Shown: in pieces, positions 1-5,804 of the stretch | Layout of the letters: each line of letters starts with the position of its first letter | How positions within the stretch are numbered: position 1 is the first letter of the stretch | From: Saprospiraceae bacterium | GTDB lineage: Bacteria; Bacteroidota; Bacteroidia; Chitinophagales; Saprospiraceae | Direction of reading: 5' to 3' | NCBI GenBank assembly: GCA_007134625.1 | Contig: SLKL01000124.1 | Location: 1-8,226, forward strand | DNA: 8,226 bases | Made by a program: the position numbers and the translations under genes | The notes under the pieces: generated by a model | The model's database searches: none | What the model was told of the DNA's origin: nothing | What the model saw: only the letters and a program-made list of their open reading frames with translations

Positions 1-13
1 AAAAAGTATAATG

Positions 14-130
14 AACCACATAGGATCATAGGACACATAGAACACATAAAGTTTTAACTGCTGATTTGAAACTATGTGAAAACTATGTTTCTATTGTCAT
101 GCCTACGGCTTGATAAATAGTATATGTGGT
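14..130. repeat. Degenerate CACATAG/CTATGTG inverted-repeat region
   Basis: CACATAG occurs at 17-23 and 34-40, with CACATA again at 43-48. The complementary motif CTATGTG lies at 72-78, followed by CTATGTT at 83-89 and TATGTGG at 123-129. The left end ACCACATA (15-22) can pair with TATGTGGT (123-130), so the whole 117 bp may fold back on itself. It looks like a decayed intergenic repeat. Membership of a multicopy family is inferred, not shown. Confidence 0.4.
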
Positions 131-280
131 AAAAAATGGATTTGCTGCTATTTTATTTTGACTAAATCGCTATTACATTTGTGTCATTTAGAAAATAAGA
201 AATTGGCTATCAAACACATATTTTAATTGCAATATTTATCTGGGCAGAGCACTAGTAATCTAGTCATTTTAAGAATTAAA

Positions 281-340
281 GGTGACGGGACAGGCCTGCG
301 TCTGAGGACGAGACAAGTCTATGTCTAAGGACGAGACAAG
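281..340. repeat. 23-bp tandem repeat, about 2.6 copies
   Basis: On the minus strand three consecutive units start at 340, 317 and 294. The first two are full 23-mers sharing the 13-base start CTTGTCTCGTCCT followed by AGAC after one variable base. The third is a partial unit (CCTGTCCCGTC) ending near 281. Each full unit contains GTCT and AGAC, able to form a small hairpin. The patch is more GC-rich than its surroundings. The 23-bp period is not a multiple of three, which argues against coding. Confidence 0.65.
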
Positions 341-429
341 CAAAAATCATCGATACTCGATTTGAGAAGTTCATATTTTTCAATTTAGATGTGATTTATA
401 GGTGTAGTTCTAAACCAATAAAACTTCTG

Positions 430-474
430 AAATCATAAATCGTTAATCGGTGTTCGGTGTTCAATTTATGATTT
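430..474. repeat. 11-bp perfect inverted repeat with tandem heptamer loop
   Basis: AAATCATAAAT (430-440) and ATTTATGATTT (464-474) are perfect reverse complements. The 23-nt loop holds two adjacent CGGTGTT units (448-454 and 455-461). There is no T run on either side, so an intrinsic terminator is unlikely. It sits about 110 bp past the end of the minus-strand PurF-like gene and could end up as a 3' hairpin of that transcript. Confidence 0.5.
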
Positions 475-586
475 AAGATATCCAACCATTCGGTTAATAG
501 TTCACCTATTCTAACCTTTAAAATCAGAAATCTTTAAACATCTAGTCAATTCCAACAAATAGTCATTTAAGTTTTACAATACTTTC

Positions 587-2479
587 CTAATACGCCCTTA
601 CATCCTTCTTTTCCATATAATTCATAAATGCACGATTGGCAACGGCATTACCACCCGGCGTTGGGTAATTGCCGGTAAAATACCAATCCCCCTTGTTTTC
701 CGGGCATGCTTTATGAAGGTCGGTTACTGATTGGTAAATTACTTTTATTGGAATCTCTATCTCAGGTGGCGTGAGTAATTTAGCAATTTTGTCCGATATT
801 TCCTCATCTGAAAACTGATCGTAAAGAGATACCAACTCATTTTTTATTTCAGCTTTGGGTAAATCTTTTTGCTGAACACATCTATCGTAGGCCTCTTCCA
901 TTAAATGCTCCTTTCCGTTTTCTTTTAAGAGTTCCACCATTGCTCTAAAGGCAACAAATTTGCCCATCTGAGACATATCTATACCGTAACAATCAGGATA
1001 TCTGATTTGAGGAGCCGATGAAATAACAACTATCATAGAAGGCTTCAGTCGGTTGGCAATCCGAATAATACTATCCCTCAGAGTGGTTCCCCTAACAATG
1101 GAATCATCCAACAAAACCAATTTGTCTTTATAATTTTTGACAATCCCATAGGTTACGTCATAGACATGAGAAACCATATCCCCCCTGACCAACTCGTCAG
1201 CTATGAATGTTCTCATTTTTGCATCCTTCACAATAATCTTTTCAACCCGGGGCCGTACCGACAGAATTTTATTGATTTCCTTTTTGTCACCCGGTTTTTC
1301 GAGCGAACTGATAGCATCTATTTTCTGTTTGTTGAGATATTTTTCCAAGCCGTCAATCAGACCGTAAAAGGCAGTTTCTGCGGTATTTGGAATGGAGGAC
1401 CAAACTGTATTTTCAACATCGTAATCTATGGCTTTGAGTGCCTTTTCTGTCAGCAACTCACCCAATTTTTTCCGCTCGAGATAAATACTCCTGTCTGTCC
1501 CTCTGGAGAAATAGATTCGCTCAAAAGAACAGGCCATCCTGGGTTGTAAGTCAATAAATTGCTCCTCAGTAACCTTTCCATTGCGCTTTACAATAAGAGC
1601 GTGACCGGGTTTAATTTCTTGTACCTGATGATATCGTACATTCATTGCAGTCTGAATGGTAGGCCTTTCTGAGGCAGCAACCACCACTTCATCATCCTGA
1701 TAATAATATGCAGGCCTGATGCCATTCGGATCCCTGAGAATAAATGCATCTCCATGACCAATCATCCCCCCCATTACATAGCCTCCGTCAAACTTTCTGC
1801 AAGCCCTTTTCAACATCCGTTGAATATCGAGATGCTCAAATATTAAATTATTGATCTCCTGATTGGTGTGCCCATCGGGTTTAAACCAGGTATAGAGTCT
1901 TTCCACCTCATCATCCAGAAAATGTCCCAATTTCTCTAAAACAGTAACCGTATCAGACATTTCTTTTGGGAACTGCCCCAACTCCACCAACTCGCTAAAG
2001 AGTTCATCCACATTGGTGAGATTGAAATTACCCGCAAGAACAAGGTTTCGTGTCATCCAGTTGTTCTGTCGCAAAAAAGGATGTACGGTCTCAATAGAAT
2101 TGCTGCCGTGCGTCCCATACCTGAGGTGTCCGAGGTATAATTCACCAACATAGGGTTTATTGAGTTTCAACCATTCCGGATCATCAAACTGCTCTTCAGT
2201 TACATCATCAAAACGACTGTAAACCTCAGCAAAAAGATCCTTGAGGTAGTTGGGGCTATTGCTGCGCTTTCTTGAAATATATCTGTAACCGGGTGGCAAA
2301 TCCAGTTTTATGGTAGCGATTCCGGCACCATCCTGACCCCGGTTGCGTTGTTTTTGAAGTAACAACTGCATTTTATCCAGCCCAAAAAGTGCTGAGCCAT
2401 ATTTTTCCTTATAGTAAGAAAGTGGTTTCAACAACCTGATAAAGGCTAAACCACATTCGTGTTTGATTTGATCAGACAT
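587..2479 (-). CDS. Amidophosphoribosyltransferase-like protein (extended PurF paralog)
   Basis: A class II glutamine amidotransferase fused to a PRPP-binding phosphoribosyltransferase domain. In PurF this pair makes phosphoribosylamine from PRPP and glutamine, the first step of de novo purine synthesis in the cytoplasm. Seen: the likely nucleophile Cys9 after an eight-residue leader ending in Glu, like the cleaved PurF propeptide; RNRGQDGAG (45-53); GHLRYGTHG (117-125); RDPNGIRP (249-256); ACSFERIYFSR (316-326); MRTFI (422-426); and the PRPP loop LVLLDDSIVRGTT (454-466). At 630 residues it is much longer than ordinary PurF (about 470-500). The extra length is an insertion around 376-415 and a C-terminal extension ending in a WYFTGNYPTPGG motif (599-610), a form I associate with Bacteroidota. 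Odd: the oxyanion-hole segment reads GNFNLTN (150-156) instead of HNGNLTN, and the CxxC cluster ligands of Bacillus-type PurF are not evident. Start supported by a strong ribosome site and a promoter box. It is transcribed alone, divergently from the ChaN-like gene. A classical purF elsewhere in the genome is likely, so its exact role is uncertain. Confidence 0.9.
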   Translation of the reverse strand: MSDQIKHECGLAFIRLLKPLSYYKEKYGSALFGLDKMQLLLQKQRNRGQDGAGIATIKLDLPPGYRYISRKRSNSPNYLKDLFAEVYSRFDDVTEEQFDDPEWLKLNKPYVGELYLGHLRYGTHGSNSIETVHPFLRQNNWMTRNLVLAGNFNLTNVDELFSELVELGQFPKEMSDTVTVLEKLGHFLDDEVERLYTWFKPDGHTNQEINNLIFEHLDIQRMLKRACRKFDGGYVMGGMIGHGDAFILRDPNGIRPAYYYQDDEVVVAASERPTIQTAMNVRYHQVQEIKPGHALIVKRNGKVTEEQFIDLQPRMACSFERIYFSRGTDRSIYLERKKLGELLTEKALKAIDYDVENTVWSSIPNTAETAFYGLIDGLEKYLNKQKIDAISSLEKPGDKKEINKILSVRPRVEKIIVKDAKMRTFIADELVRGDMVSHVYDVTYGIVKNYKDKLVLLDDSIVRGTTLRDSIIRIANRLKPSMIVVISSAPQIRYPDCYGIDMSQMGKFVAFRAMVELLKENGKEHLMEEAYDRCVQQKDLPKAEIKNELVSLYDQFSDEEISDKIAKLLTPPEIEIPIKVIYQSVTDLHKACPENKGDWYFTGNYPTPGGNAVANRAFMNYMEKKDVRAY

Positions 2480-2485
2480 TTTAAA

Positions 2486-2492
2486 CCCTCCC
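2486..2492 (-). promoter_or_regulatory. Strong Shine-Dalgarno for the PurF-like gene
   Basis: The minus strand reads GGGAGGG, then six bases (TTTAAA), then the ATG at 2479-2477. Clear purine-rich ribosome sites are uncommon in Bacteroidota, and no other gene in this window has one as good. It fixes the start used here. Confidence 0.6.
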
Positions 2493-2502
2493 GGTTTTTT
2501 TG

Positions 2503-2510
2503 CAAAATTA
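2503..2510 (-). promoter_or_regulatory. -7 promoter box of the PurF-like gene
   Basis: The minus strand reads TAATTTTG, matching the Bacteroidota sigma consensus TAnnTTTG. No good TTG is present at the usual -33 distance. Transcription would start near 2497, giving a leader of under 20 nt that just contains the GGGAGGG site. Confidence 0.5.
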
Positions 2511-2590
2511 CATTTATTTTTTCTAAGCTGCTTCTAATCTTATGCCTTATGTTCAAAGCAATAAGCATTTATTACCATAGATCAAGACTC

Positions 2591-2617
2591 TTGGTAAAAA
2601 GTGATTTGTTACCTTTG
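2591..2617 (+). promoter_or_regulatory. Promoter of the ChaN-like gene
   Basis: TTG at 2591-2593, a 16-bp spacer, then TACCTTTG at 2610-2617: a full Bacteroidota-type promoter, with the spacer slightly short. The predicted start of transcription (about 2622-2624) lies downstream of the in-frame GTG at 2601. This rules out that codon and leaves ATG 2637 with a short A-rich leader. It is back-to-back with the minus-strand promoter at 2503-2510. Confidence 0.65.
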
Positions 2618-2636
2618 CAAAAACAAAATTCATACC

Positions 2637-3512
2637 ATGATTTTTAGATTTTCATTTTTTATAAGTTGTTTGATCATTTTTTCTCTTAATATTCAGATTA
2701 TGGATGCTCAGCATAAGGCTGCTTATCAGTTGTTCGATACCGATGGTAATTCTGTGGAATATGGTGAGTTACTGAAAAGTGCAGCTGAAGCGGATGTTAT
2801 CTTTTTCGGTGAATTCCACGATAATCCCATTTGTCATTGGCTCCAATATGAATTGCTAACGGATTTATTTAATGAATTTGGTGAGCGTTTGGTCTTTGGT
2901 GGGGAATTTTTTGAAGCGGATGATCAAATGAAAATCGATGAATATTTCGCAGATATAGTCAGTCAAAATAATTTTGAGAACGAAGCCAGATTTTGGAATA
3001 ACTATAAAACTGATTACAAGCGGATGGTTGAATTCGCTAAAAGTAACGGCATCCCATTTGTTGCAACCAATGTTCCAAGGAGATATGCTAATTTGGTATT
3101 TAGGCAGGGAGTGGATGCATTGGATCAACTGTCTGAAGAGGCATTTTCCTACATGGCTGATATTCCCTTTGAAGTGGATTTTGAGTTGAGGTCTTACCAA
3201 ATGATGATGGAGATGGCACATGGTGAAAGGGCTAAAAACTTCGTCTATGCACAAGCCATAAAGGATGTAACCATGGCGCACTTCATCAATAAAAACTTGA
3301 ATGAAGACCAGGTTTTTTATCATATCAACGGTACATTCCACACCAAATATGACGAAGGTATTATCTGGTATTTAAAAAGAATGCGTCCAGAATTAAACAT
3401 ACTGAATATCGGATCAATTCTCGTAGGTGATGCAAGTGAATGGGACGATGAAAATCAGGGTTTTGCTGACTTTATACTCGCTATACCGGAGAATATGAGT
3501 AGGTCGTATTGA
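2637..3512 (+). CDS. ChaN / Tiki-superfamily exported protein
   Basis: 291 residues from ATG 2637. An N-terminal signal peptide (hydrophobic 5-20, probable cleavage after MDAQ at 25) sends it across the inner membrane; no convincing lipobox. The body matches the ChaN-like family (formerly DUF399), known from a haem-binding lipoprotein and related to TraB/Tiki proteins. Seen motifs: VIFFGEFHDNPICHWLQ (54-70) with the GExHD and following His; a NVPRRYANLVFRQG block (145-158); an AQAIKDVTMA block (205-214); and a second GxxH motif, GTFH (232-235). Paired GxxH motifs are the metal-binding and proposed catalytic hallmark of the Tiki/TraB superfamily. Inference: a periplasmic or envelope protein binding haem or a metal, possibly a metallopeptidase; the substrate cannot be read from sequence. 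It is a single-gene unit with its own promoter; no iron-uptake genes are adjacent to support a haem role. An in-frame GTG at 2601 would add 12 residues but lies inside the promoter. Confidence 0.85.
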   Translation: MIFRFSFFISCLIIFSLNIQIMDAQHKAAYQLFDTDGNSVEYGELLKSAAEADVIFFGEFHDNPICHWLQYELLTDLFNEFGERLVFGGEFFEADDQMKIDEYFADIVSQNNFENEARFWNNYKTDYKRMVEFAKSNGIPFVATNVPRRYANLVFRQGVDALDQLSEEAFSYMADIPFEVDFELRSYQMMMEMAHGERAKNFVYAQAIKDVTMAHFINKNLNEDQVFYHINGTFHTKYDEGIIWYLKRMRPELNILNIGSILVGDASEWDDENQGFADFILAIPENMSRSY

Positions 3513-3660
3513 ATGTTTAGTGAGATTTTAAAAAAGGAACTATTTCCAATCCGGTTTTGTAAGTATATAACCACCTTAGATACTTGATAAGCATTCTAAC
3601 AAATGGTTATAATTTTAAGCTTTGTGAATTCATTGTTTACTCATGCTGAAGACCAATATC

Positions 3661-3681
3661 GTCTCGTGGACGGGACGGGAC
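3661..3681. repeat. GAC-rich hairpin patch
   Basis: GTCTCG (3661-3666) pairs with CGGGAC (3671-3676) through one G-T pair, and CGGGAC is then repeated (3676-3681). The patch shares GACGGGAC with 284-291 and the string GTCTCGT with the minus strand of the tandem repeat at 281-340. It may be a degenerate relative of that repeat. Confidence 0.35.
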
Positions 3682-3852
3682 TTAAATACCTTATAAAGCT
3701 ATTGCATCGAACTAGGCAGGCAAAAATTATCATCCTACCACTACACTAAAACTTATGAGGGCTTAAGATATATTGCAATTCAACACACAAAACTTAAGGG
3801 ATTATTGGTATTGCAAGATCTTTTCTACCTTCTTGGAAAATACGTGCTCATT

Positions 3853-3883
3853 TTTCTTTTTTGGCATCGCCCCAAAAAAGAAA
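3853..3883. repeat. 12-bp perfect AT-rich inverted repeat
   Basis: TTTCTTTTTTGG (3853-3864) and CCAAAAAAGAAA (3872-3883) are perfect complements around a 7-nt loop, CATCGCC. No T run follows the stem on either strand, so it is not a standard terminator. It begins a stretch of decayed sequence and looks like the edge of an intergenic repeat. Confidence 0.45.
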
Positions 3884-4347
3884 CAAAAAAGCTCTAGGAC
3901 TACTCGCTTTTTTTGATCCATTTAGCAAAGCTGTAGCCGGCCCCACTTAAACTCGCTTTACCAATTCTTTTGCTGACTCATGTCCGTTGGGGTGAGTGCC
4001 ATATAGTTTGAAAAATAATAAATTCCTGGCTTTGAACTGCAAGTTTATAAGAATTGTTAAAACTCAGACAAGTAAGTGGCTCTTATCGTCTACAACTTTG
4101 AATGGATCCTCAAAAAAATCAAGAAGGTCCGAATTTCTTTTTGTGAGCAGCTTAAGTGTTTATGGAGGGAAATCATAGGAACTACCTTTTAGAAACTACA
4201 TACAGGGTCATAAACATCTATTAGTATCATTATTTTAAATAAAAAATCTGATTAATAATCTACTAAGACAGATTTTCAATTTATTGCCAGATTAATTTCG
4301 GAATAAATTATTCGAACATTCGTTTATATCATAGCCTATTCATTTTG

Positions 4348-4355
4348 TAATTTTG
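4348..4355 (+). promoter_or_regulatory. -7 promoter box of the UPF0175 remnant
   Basis: TAATTTTG fits TAnnTTTG and lies 14 bp before the ATG at 4370, which implies a very short leader. There is no clear TTG at -33. The promoter seems intact although the gene it serves is broken. Confidence 0.4.
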
Positions 4356-4369
4356 GGAAATATTTCATC

Positions 4370-4606
4370 ATGAGAACAATTCAAATAAAAATACCGGATG
4401 ATATTAATTTGAACGATTACGATTTTTCAATGATAATTACTGCTAAACTCTATGAAGACACTAAGCTTTCATCTGGGCAGGCGGCGCAAATTGTTGGGCT
4501 TTCAAAATGAGCATTTATAGAAATACTTGAGAAGTATGGGATTTCAGTGTTTAGTGATTCTATTAGTGATTTACATTTTGATATAGCTAATGCCTCAAAA
4601 AAATAG
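4370..4606 (+). pseudogene. UPF0175 family antitoxin-like gene, interrupted by an in-frame TGA
   Basis: Translating from ATG 4370 gives 46 residues starting MRTIQIKIPDDINLNDYDF and containing LYEDTKLSSGQAAQIVGLSK, then TGA at 4508-4510, then 31 further residues in the same frame (AFIEILEKYGISVF...) to TAG 4604-4606. Both halves read like one UPF0175 protein of about 78 residues. In that family GLSK is usually followed by Arg and then AFIE, so a single CGA or AGA to TGA change explains the break. UPF0175 proteins are small putative antitoxins, often encoded next to PIN-domain (DUF3368) toxins; none follows here. Instead a small membrane ORF overlaps the last 17 bp. The remaining frame is undamaged, so the mutation looks recent, or the base may be a sequencing error. 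Readthrough or recoding is possible but has no support: no hairpin typical of a selenocysteine signal was seen. Confidence 0.75.
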
Positions 4607-4883
4607 AAAAATGCTAAGGTTCATATTCGTTTTTTATTTTTTAATTATAATCCCTCCACCATTATTGGTATTCTTGGTGACGTATAGCTATGTGAGCTCA
4701 CTCTTTATAGTGATCTCCATTTTTGTTTTTGGACTTATATATCTTCCCATCTTGTATTCACAAAGGCTTTCTCAATTAGGTGTCATGAGCACTACTACCT
4801 ACTTTAAAAAGGTTTATCTTCGAAATGAATTAAAGTATTTGGATATTTTATTTTTAGGTAAAAAAATTAATTCTAAAGTTTGA
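4590..4883 (+). CDS. Small hypothetical two-helix membrane protein
   Basis: 97 residues, unrecognised. A short basic N-terminus (MPQKNRK) precedes two hydrophobic segments, about 11-34 with a PPP kink at 22-24 and about 37-57, then a 40-residue polar tail rich in Lys, Tyr and Leu. The hydrophobic pattern and ordinary codon use suggest a real inner-membrane protein. The ATG at 4590 overlaps the end of the UPF0175 remnant by 17 bp, an arrangement typical of translationally coupled pairs; a second in-frame ATG at 4611 gives a start just outside the overlap. No separate promoter box is obvious, so it probably depended on the UPF0175 promoter. It sits where a toxin gene would be expected, but shows no PIN-domain features. 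Function unknown; a toxin role would be speculation. Confidence 0.5.
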   Translation: MPQKNRKMLRFIFVFYFLIIIPPPLLVFLVTYSYVSSLFIVISIFVFGLIYLPILYSQRLSQLGVMSTTTYFKKVYLRNELKYLDILFLGKKINSKV

Positions 4884-5046
4884 CATAGAGCTCAGTTCCG
4901 GATTAGTATTCACAGCTTCATGAAAAAGAGCATCTAAATATGTCAGCATTGAGAAGAGTTTATTAGCCGGTTTTATTAATCTTTACCAAATGTGAAAAAA
5001 TCAAGGATCAAAAGTATATAGCACACCCAAATCAAACAATAATCAC

Positions 5047-5054
5047 TACCTTTG
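5047..5054 (+). promoter_or_regulatory. -7 promoter box of the DUF4920 gene
   Basis: TACCTTTG, followed by CAAAAA, is the same 14-base string seen at the ChaN-like promoter (2610-2623). No TTG is found 17-23 bp upstream. It lies 213 bp before the DUF4920 start because the palindromic element at 5069-5248 stands between them. Without that element the distance would be an ordinary 29 bp. Confidence 0.5.
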
Positions 5055-5068
5055 CAAAAAATTACTTA

Positions 5069-5248
5069 TGAGTCCACTCCGAAAACCCTTTTCGTCATGA
5101 AAATGAGCGAAAAACCCAAGATCGAGAAAGAAGGTAAAATATTCCGCAGGCGTAGCCATAGCTACGTTGAGGAAAGATTTTTCCTGATGACGAAGATATT
5201 GGATTTTGCAGCAATTTGTAATAGAAAGGGGTTTTCGGAGCGGACTCA
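5069..5248. mobile_element. MITE/REP-like palindromic element with 4-bp target duplication
   Basis: The ends are inverted repeats: 5069-5093 pairs with 5224-5248 over 25 bp with one mismatch (A5076/C5241) and one G-T pair; the outermost bases are TGAGTCC and GGACTCA. CTTA directly flanks both ends (5065-5068 and 5249-5252), as expected of a target-site duplication. The exact centre carries a perfect small hairpin, CGTAGC-CATA-GCTACG (5151-5166), so the 180 bp form one long imperfect palindrome. It encodes no transposase, so any movement would need one supplied in trans. It lies between the promoter box and the start codon of the DUF4920 lipoprotein and would be transcribed as a stable leader hairpin. 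Family name unknown; multicopy status inferred. Confidence 0.65.
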
Positions 5249-5267
5249 CTTATTAAAAACAAGACAA

Positions 5268-5783
5268 ATGAAATATTTATTCCTACTTCCCCTTTTTGCC
5301 GCCTTTTTTATCGCATGTGGCAATGAAGCTACTTCAGACTATGCTGATGAAAAAGACATGGACTACTCAGAAGCAACAGAGCATGATGGAATTCACTTTG
5401 GAGAAAAAATTGATGCAGAAGGTATTATGAGCTATGATGAAGTCATAGGAATGCTTCACGAAAAAGATTCTGTTCCAGCTAAATTGATGGCATCAGTTAT
5501 TGATGTGTGCCAGAAAAAAGGATGCTGGATGAATGTTGAATCCCCGGATGGCACTGAAAGTGAACCGCTTTTTGTACAATTCCACGATTATTCCTTTTTT
5601 GTGCCTCTTGAGTTGACCGGAAATATCATTATCGACGGCTACGCTTACCGAGATGTTACAAGTGTAGCAGACCTTCAACACTACGCGGAAGATGCGGGAG
5701 AATCTGAAGATTACATCGCCTCTATCACTGAACCAAGAGAACAATTGAAGTTTATGGCAACAGGAGTGAAGATAGTTCAGTAA
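5268..5783 (+). CDS. DUF4920 family lipoprotein
   Basis: 171 residues from ATG 5268. The N-terminus is a lipoprotein signal: MKYLFLLPLFAAFFIAC, with Cys17 as the lipid-attachment site, followed by a 20-residue acidic linker. The domain matches DUF4920: HFGEKI (43-48), the paired-cysteine motif VCQKKGCWM (80-88; Cys81 and Cys86), VQFHDYSFFVPL (103-114), and a tail with HYAEDAGESEDYIASITEP (138-156). Members are small Bacteroidota envelope proteins of unknown function; the two conserved cysteines suggest metal binding or redox chemistry, which is inference. The frame stays open upstream to 5052, with an ATG at 5097, but that extension translates the palindromic element and would bury the lipoprotein signal, so ATG 5268 is preferred. 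The context before it (AAAAACAAGACAA) is A-rich, as usual in this phylum. Promoter box at 5047-5054; terminator immediately downstream. Confidence 0.85.
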   Translation: MKYLFLLPLFAAFFIACGNEATSDYADEKDMDYSEATEHDGIHFGEKIDAEGIMSYDEVIGMLHEKDSVPAKLMASVIDVCQKKGCWMNVESPDGTESEPLFVQFHDYSFFVPLELTGNIIIDGYAYRDVTSVADLQHYAEDAGESEDYIASITEPREQLKFMATGVKIVQ

Positions 5784-5804
5784 AGAAGTATTCAGAGAAA
5801 AAAT

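Larger units (their letters stand above)
1..586. other. Non-coding spacer downstream of the PurF-like gene
   Basis: No credible coding region is visible on either strand; stops are frequent in all frames. The stretch holds three repeat structures, listed separately: CACATAG-type repeats with an inverted counterpart (14-130), a 23-bp tandem repeat (281-340) and an 11-bp perfect inverted repeat with a tandem heptamer in its loop (430-474). No clear rho-independent terminator for the minus-strand gene ending at 587 was found: the hairpins on this side are not followed by a T run in the minus direction. Confidence 0.6.
3513..4369. other. Non-coding, repeat-rich and decayed spacer (857 bp)
   Basis: No supported gene. 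Contents: a GAC-rich hairpin patch (3661-3681) resembling the tandem repeat at 281-340; a strong AT hairpin (3853-3883) followed by gene-like but stop-interrupted sequence to about 4180; an 8-bp inverted repeat AAAATCTG/CAGATTTT (4243-4250 and 4269-4276); and an imperfect palindrome (4297-4316) upstream of the UPF0175 remnant. An open stretch at 3996-4178 (60 codons) has no promoter or ribosome site and is not called. No terminator for the ChaN-like gene is visible. Confidence 0.55.

Noticed and set aside
1166..1549. 127-codon open frame on the plus strand
   Set aside because: It lies wholly inside the PurF-like gene on the other strand and shows no domain or signal.
2484..2499. Hairpin AAACC/GGTTT with following T residues, resembling a plus-strand terminator
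   Set aside because: The stem is only 5 bp, no plus-strand gene ends here, and the bases are explained as the ribosome site and leader of the minus-strand gene.
2601..2636. In-frame GTG start giving a 12-residue N-terminal extension of the ChaN-like protein
   Set aside because: It overlaps the promoter -7 box and precedes the predicted transcription start; the signal peptide begins properly at ATG 2637.
2637..2669. Possible lipobox (FISC) at Cys11 of the ChaN-like protein
   Set aside because: The hydrophobic stretch before Cys11 is too short for a lipoprotein signal, and hydrophobic sequence continues well past it; a standard signal peptide ending near MDAQ fits better.
2865..3341. 158-codon open frame on the minus strand
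   Set aside because: Antisense shadow of the ChaN-like gene; no promoter or family resemblance.
3996..4178. 60-codon open frame
   Set aside because: No promoter box, no ribosome site and only one short epimerase-like scrap; treated as decayed sequence.
4508..4510. TGA as a recoded or selenocysteine codon
   Set aside because: The aligned residue in the family is Arg rather than Cys, and no recoding hairpin was seen just downstream; a nonsense change is simpler.
5046..5249. 67-codon open frame on the minus strand
   Set aside because: It is the reverse strand of the palindromic element plus flanks; its openness follows from the palindrome, not from coding.
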